Made by a program: the position numbers and the translations under genes. Of a DNA stretch of 64,000 bases, positions 1 to 7,640 are shown piece by piece; position 1 is the first letter of the stretch; every line of letters begins with the position of its first letter. The stretch is from Fen-1359 sp963710355 (lineage in GTDB: Bacteria > Planctomycetota > Phycisphaerae > Sedimentisphaerales > Anaerobacaceae). The notes under the pieces were generated by a model. The model was not told where the DNA came from and ran no database searches. It saw only the letters and a program-made list of their open reading frames with translations. The stretch lies in NCBI GenBank assembly GCA_963710355.1, contig CAVPZU010000002.1, positions 172,810 through 236,809 on the forward strand, given 5' to 3'.

Positions 1-123
1 GAGACTTCTGCCGAGCTTCTTGGCTATCTTTGCTGTCGGATTTTCAGAAAATAGCCTCTTCAGTGTGGCAATATCTGCCGGCCTCCACATCCTCTTTCTT
101 CCCCTCTTGGATTTCTTTGCCAT
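1..123 (-). CDS. Small basic HTH/SANT-like protein, C-terminus cut by window edge
   Basis: The reverse strand from 123 reads through the window edge without a stop (41 codons). It begins MAKKSKRGRKRMWRPADIAT and continues with a W...L..LF..N....IA..LGRS pattern. That pattern is typical of short Myb/SANT-like or helix-turn-helix DNA-binding modules, in which a Lys/Arg-rich N-terminus precedes a tryptophan and an 'IAkkLGRS' recognition-helix motif. Known relatives are small (about 60-90 residues), so roughly half the protein is visible. The role as a DNA-binding protein is inferred from the motif only; no target is known. Confidence 0.6.
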   Translation of the reverse strand, partial: MAKKSKRGRKRMWRPADIATLKRLFSENPTAKIAKKLGRSL

Positions 124-314
124 TTTTGAACTCCTTCCCTGATTTGTCTCCATTTAATTTTTATTATCTGTCTCCAATGACACTATTGTAAATAACTTAT
201 TCCCGTTTATCTCCACTGTCAAGAGTTTTCATCGCTTTTTAAGTCGCAAAGCGACACCGCAATTTTGAATTTTGAACTTTGAATTTTGAACTCCTATTAG
301 TTATACTGACAACT

Positions 315-2108
315 ATGGCACAGATTGATAAGAATTCGGTCGGCATCGTAAAGACGCAGACAATTCGGGTCGTCGATGCGGATAACCCTTTGCGGCTGGA
401 TTGCTCCAAGACTCTTGCACCCATCGATGTCGCTTATGAAACTTACGGCAGATTAAACGAGGCTGGCGACAACGCCGTCCTCATCTGCCACGCACTCAGC
501 GGCAGCGCTCACGTCGCAGGATACTCCGGCAAAACAGACACCAAACCCGGCTGGTGGGACGACCAGGTCGGACCGGGCAAACACATCGACACCAACAAAT
601 ACTTTGTCATCTGCTCTAACTTTCTCGGCAGCTGCTACGGCACAACAGGCCCCTGCTCTACCAACCCCGCCACCGGAAAACCTTACGGCCTCGATTTCCC
701 CATCATCACAATTGCCGATATGGTCAGGGTGCAAAAGCTGCTTTTGGATAAACTCGGTATAAAACAACTGCTCGCCGTCATCGGCGGCTCAATGGGCGGT
801 ATGCAGGTCCTTCAGTGGGCAATTGAATATCCAGACTTCGTAAAGGCCGCACTGCCCATTGCCGCCACCTCGCACCTCGGCGCACAATCAATCGCATTCG
901 ATGCCGTCGGCAGAAACGCAATCACCGTCGACCCAAACTTCGCCGCAGGTCAATACACCGACGACAACGGCCCGGACAGAGGCCTCGGCATCGCCCGTAT
1001 GATCGGACACATCACGTATCTGTCCGAACAAAGTATGAGAGAAAAATTCGGCAGAGAGCTTCGCAATGCAAAAGATTACAACTACGATTTTGATTCCGAA
1101 TTTTCCGTCGAGACATATCTCGATTATCAGGGACAAGTTTTTGTCGAGAGGTTTGACGCCAACAGTTACCTTTACATAACCAAGGCAATGGACTATTTCG
1201 ACCTCAGCAAGGATTACGGCTCACCCAAACAGGCCTTTGCAAATGTCAAATCTCGGTTTCTCGTCATCAGTTTCGCAAGCGACTGGCTCTTTACTCCGGC
1301 ACAATCGGAAGAAATTGTTGACGCCCTCATCGCCAACAAAAAAGACGTCAGTTACTGCAACATCGCCTCGCCTTACGGCCACGACGCCTTCCTGCTCGAA
1401 CCCGAAATCCTCGGTGCCCTCATTGCAGGCTTTCTCGAATCCGCCGCAGGCGGACCCGGAACAAACGGAACAGCGCAATCTGCTCCGAAAAACTGGAACC
1501 ATATCGAACAGACGCAACGCAGCCGCATCGATTACGAACTGATAGAATCTCTCATAGAGCCAAACAGCCGTGTCCTCGATGTCGGATGCGGCGACGGCCA
1601 ACTCCTCGCTGACCTGACAGTCAACAAAAATATAAAAGGCGAAGGCATCGAACTCGACCAGGAACTGGTCCTCGCCTGCGTCAGCAGAGGCCTGCCCATT
1701 ATCCAGCGCGATATCGAAAGAGGTCTCGGCAACTACGCCGATAAATCTTTTGATACTGTAATCCTTTCGCAGACATTACAGACGGTTAAAAATCCCAAAA
1801 AAGTTTTCCTTGAGCTGCTGCGGGTCGGCAGAAAAGTCATCGTCAGCTTCCCGAATTTTGCCCACTGGCGATGCAGGGCCCAGCTTTTCCTTACCGGCAA
1901 AGCGCCCGTCACTAAAGGCCTGCCGTTTAGCTGGCACAGTTCCCCCAACATCCATTTCCTTTCACTGAAGGATTTTGATAACTTCTGCAGGGAGTTAGAC
2001 GCACGCATTGAAAAAAAGATACCACTCCTTCAAAACCGTCCCAGCCCCATAAAAATCGCCCCAAATCTCTTCGCCGAACAGGTAATCTACGTCACAAGCA
2101 AACAGTAG
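315..2108 (+). CDS. metXW: Homoserine O-acetyltransferase fused to methionine biosynthesis protein MetW
   Basis: A 597-residue fusion. Residues ~10-385 are MetX, the alpha/beta-hydrolase that acylates homoserine in methionine synthesis. The nucleophile elbow GGSMGGMQ carries Ser159, and the rest of the triad is Asp323 (SDWLFTP) and His356 (YGHDAFLLE). After a short Gly/Ala-rich linker, residues ~395-597 are MetW, a methyltransferase-fold protein with the SAM-type motif VLDVGCGDG and the family signatures SFPNFAHWRCR and FSWHSSPNIHFLS. MetX and MetW are usually separate neighbouring genes, so a single polypeptide is notable. An upstream in-frame start at 279 would add 12 residues encoded by an AT-rich repeat; the ATG at 315 begins the conserved protein and is preferred. 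No clear ribosome-binding site or SAM riboswitch is seen upstream. Confidence 0.93.
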   Translation: MAQIDKNSVGIVKTQTIRVVDADNPLRLDCSKTLAPIDVAYETYGRLNEAGDNAVLICHALSGSAHVAGYSGKTDTKPGWWDDQVGPGKHIDTNKYFVICSNFLGSCYGTTGPCSTNPATGKPYGLDFPIITIADMVRVQKLLLDKLGIKQLLAVIGGSMGGMQVLQWAIEYPDFVKAALPIAATSHLGAQSIAFDAVGRNAITVDPNFAAGQYTDDNGPDRGLGIARMIGHITYLSEQSMREKFGRELRNAKDYNYDFDSEFSVETYLDYQGQVFVERFDANSYLYITKAMDYFDLSKDYGSPKQAFANVKSRFLVISFASDWLFTPAQSEEIVDALIANKKDVSYCNIASPYGHDAFLLEPEILGALIAGFLESAAGGPGTNGTAQSAPKNWNHIEQTQRSRIDYELIESLIEPNSRVLDVGCGDGQLLADLTVNKNIKGEGIELDQELVLACVSRGLPIIQRDIERGLGNYADKSFDTVILSQTLQTVKNPKKVFLELLRVGRKVIVSFPNFAHWRCRAQLFLTGKAPVTKGLPFSWHSSPNIHFLSLKDFDNFCRELDARIEKKIPLLQNRPSPIKIAPNLFAEQVIYVTSKQ

Positions 2109-2129
2109 CTACTCCATCCTCCAATAGTT

Positions 2130-2858
2130 TCAACAAATCCTTTTTCGCGGCGGCTCAAGGCCATGTTTGAACATCAAAAACTCATCGAACATTATCTTTT
2201 CGGCATCATCATCCGCAATAATCCGCCCCTCATCCATCAAAACAACTCTGTTGGTAACAGTATAAGCAAAATCTATATTACAGGTCGCAATTATCAATGT
2301 CTGCTTTAATCCCTTCAGCAGTTCTGCAAGATTATTTCGATGCCGCGGGTCAAGAGAACCGTCCGGCTCATCAAACGTGATTATCTTTGGCTTCATTGAA
2401 AGTATTGTTGCGACGGCGGCGGCTCTTTTCTGACCGGCAGACAAATGGTGCGGCGCCTTATCAGCCATATCTTCGAGTCCGACTGTCTTAAGCGCCTCAT
2501 ATACCCGATTTTCAGCCTCTTTTTCACCGAGGCCCATATTAAGCGGGCCAAATGCAACGTCATCACGAAGTGTCGGCATAAAAAGCTGGTCATCCGGATT
2601 ATCGAGGCAGCAGCCGATAGACGTCCTGATTCTCTTTAAATTTTTACTATTAACTTCCACGCCATCGACAAAAACCCTGCCCGTCCCTCTGACGAAACCT
2701 GCCATCGCCAGAAGCAATGTCGATTTGCCCGCCCCGTTTGGGCCAATCAGCGCAACCTTCTGGCCATGCTCGATTCTCAAATTTATCCTGTCAATCGCTG
2801 CCGTGCCGTCCGGGTATTTATAAGAATAATCCAGAATTTCAACCGCGTAGGACATCAA
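2130..2858 (-). CDS. cbiO: Cobalt/nickel ECF transporter ATPase CbiO
   Basis: ABC-type ATPase (242 residues) that powers an energy-coupling-factor importer from the cytoplasmic side. Visible motifs are Walker A GPNGAGKST, a divergent signature HLSAGQKRAAAVA (the ECF A-component version of LSGGQ) and Walker B IITFDEPDGSLDP. It lies 6 bp downstream of cbiQ and two genes after cbiM, on the same strand, which fits a CbiMQO metal importer. It is the last gene of the run and converges on metXW with a 21-bp gap that shows no obvious terminator. Specificity (Co versus Ni) cannot be read from the ATPase. The nearby nikR makes nickel a fair inference. Confidence 0.92.
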   Translation of the reverse strand: MMSYAVEILDYSYKYPDGTAAIDRINLRIEHGQKVALIGPNGAGKSTLLLAMAGFVRGTGRVFVDGVEVNSKNLKRIRTSIGCCLDNPDDQLFMPTLRDDVAFGPLNMGLGEKEAENRVYEALKTVGLEDMADKAPHHLSAGQKRAAAVATILSMKPKIITFDEPDGSLDPRHRNNLAELLKGLKQTLIIATCNIDFAYTVTNRVVLMDEGRIIADDDAEKIMFDEFLMFKHGLEPPRKRIC

Positions 2859-2864
2859 AATTCC

Positions 2865-3641
2865 CTATCGCAAAATCGGCTCCACAAAAAAAAGAAGCAC
2901 CAGGGTAAAAGCTATTGCAATTAAAGCAAATAAAAATTCGCCTCCGCCGGCCTTCTGGGCTGACAAGCTATGCCACCTGCCGCTGAATCCGCGCCCCTGC
3001 ATTGCAATGCCGACATTCTCAGCAGTCTCAAGAGAGCGAACAAGCAGAGAACCTACCATTGCCGCCGCTACCTTCATTTCCTTTTTCGCACCGAGGCTGC
3101 GAAGCCTTCTAATCTGTCTTGCACGCAGAATATGATGCGCCCTGTCGATTAAAATAAATATGTAACGATACAAAAAGCCGAGCTGCATTATCAATACTTT
3201 CGGCAGATGAAGCTTCTGCAGGCCGGCCAGAAGGTCGCTGAATCTCGTTGTCGAGACAAGAGCGATAAGTGCCATCATCGTCACCGTAAACTTGCCGACA
3301 ATTACACAGCACCGCACCCAGCCCAAGGTGCTCTGCCAGGAAAACGGGCCAAAGGCAACGGTAATCGCAGTCTTGTCATACAGGACATTGCTCAAGCCTA
3401 AAACCAGAACAAAAGGGCTTACAATCAATATATGTTTGAAAACAAACCTTAAGGGAATCCCCCCCACCACCAGAACGGCAAAAGGACCGATTGCATAGCA
3501 AAACAATATACTAATCGAGGTCCTCGGCAAAGAAATAACCACTGCCGTGAACAAAAACGCAGCGAGAAATTTCACCCTGCTGTCAAGCCGGTGTATGGGT
3601 GAATCCTGATAGGCAAATTTGTCTATATAAGCGTGATGCAT
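2865..3641 (-). CDS. cbiQ: Cobalt/nickel ECF transporter transmembrane subunit CbiQ
   Basis: Integral-membrane T component (258 residues) coupling CbiO to the substrate-binding CbiM. The N-terminus MHHAYIDKFAYQDSPIHRLD matches CbiQ proteins (H..D......SP.HRLD.R.K). Several hydrophobic helices follow, with a coupling-helix region RQIRRLRSLGAKKEMKVAAA and a conserved MQGRGFSG near the C-terminus. An in-frame TTG 21 bp upstream is possible, but the ATG at 3641 is preceded by GCAGGTAAT, a plausible ribosome-binding site, and matches the family start. It sits between cbiM and cbiO, 65 and 6 bp away. Confidence 0.9.
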   Translation of the reverse strand: MHHAYIDKFAYQDSPIHRLDSRVKFLAAFLFTAVVISLPRTSISILFCYAIGPFAVLVVGGIPLRFVFKHILIVSPFVLVLGLSNVLYDKTAITVAFGPFSWQSTLGWVRCCVIVGKFTVTMMALIALVSTTRFSDLLAGLQKLHLPKVLIMQLGFLYRYIFILIDRAHHILRARQIRRLRSLGAKKEMKVAAAMVGSLLVRSLETAENVGIAMQGRGFSGRWHSLSAQKAGGGEFLFALIAIAFTLVLLFFVEPILR

Positions 3642-3706
3642 ATTACCTGCGCATAATATCAAAACAATCGGATAAAATTAATTACGGTAGCACAAATTAT
3701 AAACGA

Positions 3707-4735
3707 TTATGCGATTCCTGTCCGCCTTTTTCTCAAAATATTTACAGCCACCCAGATGAACACCATAGTCAGACCTGAACCTACAATCCCCGCAAAACTC
3801 GTCCAGCCCACAGAAGAACCTCTCGACTCCCCGGACTCACCCAGCGGTAAAGTCCTGCGGGAATAATCCGGCAGCAGTGAATACTTAGACTGAAAATCAT
3901 CCACCGCCAAAATTTTTGAGTCTTTGTTCACGACAGCCTTTTCAAAATCAGGCTGGTCCGGCCTTTCGGCGTAGCTCCACTCCAGACCGTCAGGATATTT
4001 GCTGGCAAACAGAGAAAGCCCCCCGCCGACAATAACAGCAAAAAAACCAAGTGTCACCAGAACCATATTCTTGCTTAATCTAATCTTTCCAGGCAGTGAA
4101 TCTGCAACAATATCAGGCCTGACCTGTTGCAGATACACCAGCACCGCAACCGTAATCAACCCCTCAACAAGGCCGACCAGAGAATGTACTCCCATCATCG
4201 TAATTAAAAAAGTTGAGAACGGAACCGCCAGAACACCCGACAACGACGCCTGTACCGGCACAAGTATTGCTCCTGCCTCGACCGAAATTATCGAGGCAGC
4301 CATCGCACCGATATACACCCGCACAGCATTGAACCTGCCCGCAGTTACCACCTTGTATAAAAAGTAACCGAGATACGCTGGCACAAGGGCCATATTGATT
4401 ATATTGCAGCCCAGCGCCAGTAAACCCCCATCCTGAAAGATAAGGCACTGAACAATCACAACTGAAGATATGACTAAGGCACTCGCGTGAGGACCTAATA
4501 TTATCGCCAGCAGAACAGTTCCAAGCATATGCCCGCTTGTCCCCGGCATCGCCGGCAGTTGAATATTAACCATTTGTGCCGCAAAAATAAATGCGCCTAA
4601 AATGCCCATCAATGCAATCTTCTCAGGGGTAACAATCTTCCCGACCTTTCTGCAGACAAATCCAAGCCCGCCGGCAGCAATCGCCAAAGTGCCGGCCGCT
4701 ACAGGAACTGACAATAATTCATTTGCCATGTGCAT
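3707..4735 (-). CDS. cbiM: Cobalt/nickel ECF transporter substrate-binding membrane protein CbiM with C-terminal PDGLE-type extension
   Basis: The metal-recognising membrane subunit (342 residues). It starts Met-His (MHMANELLS); in CbiM/NikM proteins this exposed N-terminus and His2 coordinate the metal, which supports the chosen ATG. Residues ~35-215 contain the family stretches AMPGTSGHMLGTVL and LGCNIINMALVPA. After another membrane helix, residues ~235-330 contain YPDGLEW, the PDGLE/CbiN-like module that is often a separate gene, followed by one last transmembrane helix. This M-plus-N fusion means the operon needs no separate cbiN. It lies 67 bp downstream of the cupin lipoprotein gene on the same strand. 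Confidence 0.9.
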   Translation of the reverse strand: MHMANELLSVPVAAGTLAIAAGGLGFVCRKVGKIVTPEKIALMGILGAFIFAAQMVNIQLPAMPGTSGHMLGTVLLAIILGPHASALVISSVVIVQCLIFQDGGLLALGCNIINMALVPAYLGYFLYKVVTAGRFNAVRVYIGAMAASIISVEAGAILVPVQASLSGVLAVPFSTFLITMMGVHSLVGLVEGLITVAVLVYLQQVRPDIVADSLPGKIRLSKNMVLVTLGFFAVIVGGGLSLFASKYPDGLEWSYAERPDQPDFEKAVVNKDSKILAVDDFQSKYSLLPDYSRRTLPLGESGESRGSSVGWTSFAGIVGSGLTMVFIWVAVNILRKRRTGIA

Positions 4736-4802
4736 AATCAGATTATCTCTTTATTTTTGTACTATCAGCAATTTTTTCATAAGATACTACAGGATTTTTA
4801 TT

Positions 4803-5273
4803 TCAATGGCTATGGTCTTTTTCTGCATAAGCCTGCTCATATTTGTCATTTACAGGGGCAACACAATAGATATAGACAAGCGGCTCTGTGCCGGTGTTTT
4901 TTATATTGTGAATTGTATGCGGCGGTATATAAAGGATACAGCCCTTTCCTGCTTCGGAGGCAACTTTTTCTTTGCCGATTAAAGCGGTTCCTTTTCCCTC
5001 AAGAAAGGTGAGCATTTCCTCGTGAGCTTTTGTGCTGTGGGTGCCACATTCTTCGCCAGGTTTTAGATATACCCTGCCGGCTCGCATTCCGCAGGTTTGC
5101 GGCACGCCGGTTAAAAGCAGCTGATATTCAGGCTGCAGGCTTAAGCCCATTGAGAAAAATTTTTGAGAGCCTCCTGCTGCGGTGTTATTTGCCGGCCCGC
5201 AGCCGGTAAAAATCATACCAGATAAACAACATACAAAACATATCACATATTTTTTTGCTCCTTGCGTCATCAT
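4803..5273 (-). CDS. Cupin-domain lipoprotein linked to the Co/Ni transporter
   Basis: A 156-residue predicted lipoprotein. A hydrophobic signal ends in the lipobox-like FTGC, so the mature protein should be lipid-anchored outside the cytoplasmic membrane. The remainder is a single cupin barrel: GEECGTHSTKAHEEMLTFLE is motif 1 and PPHTIHNIKNTG motif 2, each with His residues able to bind a metal. The tail ends EKDHSH, again metal-friendly. Start: ATG at 5273 (or 5270) follows AAGGAG; a longer frame to 5312 lacks a ribosome-binding site. Lying between a prepilin-like gene (28 bp) and cbiM, it may help capture or sense Co/Ni; this is inference from context. Confidence 0.75.
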   Translation of the reverse strand: MMTQGAKKYVICFVCCLSGMIFTGCGPANNTAAGGSQKFFSMGLSLQPEYQLLLTGVPQTCGMRAGRVYLKPGEECGTHSTKAHEEMLTFLEGKGTALIGKEKVASEAGKGCILYIPPHTIHNIKNTGTEPLVYIYCVAPVNDKYEQAYAEKDHSH

Positions 5274-5301
5274 AAACTCCTTTACTTCCAAACAATTCCG
5301 T

Positions 5302-5949
5302 CTAATTTTCAAACGAACCGATTTGTTTTCCGTCCTTCAGGGCCATTCTGACTATAATGCCGCTGCGTTTTTTCGGGTCATACCAGGTTCTTCTTGGAAC
5401 CGGGCCGTTAAGCTGGTAAATAATCTCCCATTCATCAAAATTCGGCCCCTGGCTGTAAATCACCCATGTTACCGGCGACGTTAACGAGTCATCATACCTA
5501 ATGTCGGTATCGACAGTTCCATCAGAATCAGGGAAACCCTGCGGGACATAAAGCGATGCCTTCTTTTGCGGTATGAATCTGCCGTTCTGATAGAGTTCGC
5601 CGACCGACCAATACTTGTATGTATTTCCGCGATTAAATCTGTCCTCGATACCGGCTGACATTCCCGAACCCAGCGCAGGCGGAGGAAAATAACCGCATGT
5701 CACAAGTTCCGGCGGCAGCTGATGGTCTGACCAGCCGAGGGTACAGTCTTTACGCGTTGGAGGAGGCTGCCCGTCATTATCATCCCTGTACATCTCGATG
5801 CAAATTCCGATTTGTCTTAATTCAGCATTGACAACAGTAATCTTGGCCTGCTCCCTGGCCCGTGATAACGGGGGCAGCAATATCCCCATCAGAAGTCCTA
5901 TGACCGCAATGACTACCAGCACTTCGACAAGTGTAAAACCTTTTTTCAT
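5302..5949 (-). CDS. Prepilin-type N-terminal cleavage/methylation domain protein
   Basis: A 215-residue protein beginning MKKGFTLVEVLVVIAVIGLL. This is the type IV prepilin/pseudopilin signature: a short basic leader, cleavage after Gly, Glu at mature +5 and a hydrophobic helix. Then comes REQAK..V...LRQIG..IEMYRDDNDGQPP, the layout common in planctomycete secretion-associated pseudopilins. The C-terminal part is a small globular domain with no family I recognise. The ATG at 5949 is chosen because it gives the classic leader; a longer frame to 5991 would bury it. It precedes the cupin lipoprotein and cbiMQO on the same strand. Confidence 0.85.
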   Translation of the reverse strand: MKKGFTLVEVLVVIAVIGLLMGILLPPLSRAREQAKITVVNAELRQIGICIEMYRDDNDGQPPPTRKDCTLGWSDHQLPPELVTCGYFPPPALGSGMSAGIEDRFNRGNTYKYWSVGELYQNGRFIPQKKASLYVPQGFPDSDGTVDTDIRYDDSLTSPVTWVIYSQGPNFDEWEIIYQLNGPVPRRTWYDPKKRSGIIVRMALKDGKQIGSFEN

Positions 5950-6004
5950 CAAAACAACCTTCGAGATAAATTGCAGTCGGCAACCCGCCAAAGGTGTGCG
6001 GTTT

Positions 6005-7038
6005 TTACAGACCGCAGCCGTACAAACCGGCTGTGCTTTTCAGCCAGTTGTTTGCAAATTCTGCAAAATCCTTAAAGTCAACGATGTAGTCTTTGTTGAT
6101 ATCGCCCAGCAGATTACCGCGAGGATGTCCCGTATCGCCAAGCACAAGACCATTACCATCATAGTTCAGTACGAGAAGCCGATAGCCGCCCTTGAGGTTC
6201 GGCGGATACCCTGTCCCTTCCTGGTCGAGAATTCCAATGGCGTCAATCTGTCCCGACGGGCAGGCATATCTTGCTATGCCGTTGCCAAGTCCGAGGAGAA
6301 CAGGAAACGTCAAACCATTTGCATCCGCGATAGTGATTGTGTTGCCGGGCCCCCAGTTTTGAGGGTTCGTAATATGGACGCTGCCAATCCGGACCAGCCG
6401 GCCTTGATAATATTCATCGCCTGTCAATCTGGTTGCGTCGAAGATATAATTGTTGGCGGCATCCTTCAGATTGGATATTTGAATCTCTTCCGGCTGGGAC
6501 AATCCTACAGCAGGCTTGACCAACTCCACCTTAAAATCGAAAAGTGGGTCAATATCGTGATTTTCATTTATATTGTTTTCCCCGGCATAAAAAAGATATG
6601 TACCTGTAACACGAACCCTGTCGCCGGCGCGAAAAACGTATCTGGTGTTCGGGTCGTGGTTTAACCGGCAGATTTCAGACAACCACTGCTGATTGGTATA
6701 ATTGTTTCCAGGGTCACCGGGTCCGTTGCTGTAATTCTGTCCCATCCAGCAGGCCGTCCCTGCGTGGTCGGTTCCTTCCCCCTGTATCCATATTTGCCAC
6801 CGCCCGCCCATGAACCAGGCGCAATTGTCGGGTCGGGCGTAGGGTCGAGATATTCTTCTGGATTATTCAGCAGGATTCCCGTAAGAACCACCTGCCACGG
6901 ACCATTGTCGTCGAAAGAGCTGCTGCCATCGGGATACACAGCCTGAAACTGCCAGTGGGTCACCGGCACCGGTTCGCCTGCGAATGCTGCCGCACCGGCA
7001 ATCAACAAAAACACACACACAAGACTTACTTTCTTCAT
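6005..7038 (-). pseudogene. Secreted dockerin-type surface protein, frameshifted
   Basis: Two overlapping frames together make one secreted protein. The first (from 7038) has a signal peptide, MKKVSLVCVFLLIAGAAAFA, then THWQFQAVYPDGSSSFDDNG and a stretch ending APGSW. The second takes up directly at GGRWQIWIQGEGTDHAGTAC near 6811. It ends with a dockerin-like EF-hand unit (LGDINKDYIVDFKDFAEFAN followed by NWL), typical of planctomycete exported proteins. The switch near 6805-6815 corresponds to a one-base deletion, either real or an assembly error. The middle contains RAGDRVRVTGTY, suggestive of an OB-like beta barrel (weak). AAGGAG lies upstream of the start and a good promoter at 7090-7118. 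Same strand as the prepilin, cupin and cbiMQO genes. Confidence 0.7.
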
Positions 7039-7089
7039 CACCATTACTCCTTAAACAAAATGTTAATATATTATTCTGCATGGCGCATA

Positions 7090-7118
7090 AAAATATCAAA
7101 ATCGTGCTACGAAGTCAA
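7090..7118 (-). promoter_or_regulatory. Sigma-70-type promoter for the surface protein/cbi gene train
   Basis: On the minus strand, TTGACT (7118-7113) and TATTTT (7095-7090) are separated by 17 bp, about 45 bp upstream of the start at 7038. The spacer contains GTAGCACGATTTT, nearly the same as the spacer of the promoter at 10898-10926 (GTAGCACGGTTTT). Conservation inside the spacer, where sequence is normally free, suggests a regulator site or recent duplication. Confidence 0.6.
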
Positions 7119-7216
7119 CGCAAAATTTTGTTTCTTTCAAAAAATTTAATTGGGGGGTAAAATATCGTCTTGGGTTTTGTTATATACTGAATACAAAAAG
7201 CTATCAGGAGAAAAAA

Positions 7217-7360
7217 AAGGAAAAAGCTGAACGAATAGGAATTTCGCTTGAAAGTAAGCTTCTTTCTGCCTTTGATAAGCTAATTACCGACCAAAGCGTT
7301 AGTCTATTGTCACCGTATGCCAATATTGAAGTTATTCAGAAATGCCACGCCCAGGATTAG
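7217..7360 (+). pseudogene. Truncated nikR relic
   Basis: A reading frame without a start codon: AAG stands where nikR has ATG. It encodes EKAERIGISLESKLLSAFDK, close to the intact NikR N-terminus EQVERIGVSLEKGLLVLFDK at 11020. Similarity stops after about 25 codons and the frame closes at 7360. The leading TATCAGGAGA ribosome-binding region is also shared with intact nikR (TATCAGGAGAATAAAA). It lacks the rest of the ribbon-helix-helix and the whole metal-binding domain, so it cannot make a regulator. Confidence 0.65.
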
Positions 7361-7640
7361 CATATACCTTATTCATCGTAAAACCTTTGATTTTGCAGGA
7401 AGCAAGTTTCATTATCCCGGTATAGGCAATATTGTCATTATTATCCTTAAAAAACCATAGTGAAGACGGCATTGGGCGGACTTGTATATTTCAACCTGGG
7501 TTTTTAGAGGAGCCCTTAAATCAGCATATTGATATGTTTTGTAAATAATAGACCATTGCTTGATATAAGTTGTTTATTTTTCAACATTATAAATTCGAAA
7601 GGTCTTTACCAATCCTTAAGCGTATCTCTGGTGACGTTCT

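Larger units (their letters stand above)
7039..7640. other. Intergenic region with promoter, nikR relic and a direct-repeat end
   Basis: About 600 bp without an intact gene. It holds the minus-strand promoter at 7090-7118 and the nikR relic at 7217-7360, plus a copy of GTTTTTAGAGG.GCCCTT at 7502-7517 that recurs at 9234-9249. From about 7082 to 7290 it is clearly similar to 10893-11090, the promoter and start of intact nikR. I see no further coding potential. Confidence 0.6.

Noticed and set aside
150..314. SAM riboswitch upstream of metXW
   Set aside because: No matching core sequences or paired arms were found in the short AT-rich leader.
453..767. Long reverse-strand frames opposite metXW, CTP synthase and other genes
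   Set aside because: They run antisense to strongly conserved proteins, contain no recognisable domain and reflect codon bias of the real genes.
3683..3696. GTAGCAC copy between cbiM and cbiQ as a NikR site
   Set aside because: Only 7 bp match the promoter-spacer motif at 7096-7112 and the context differs; chance is likely.
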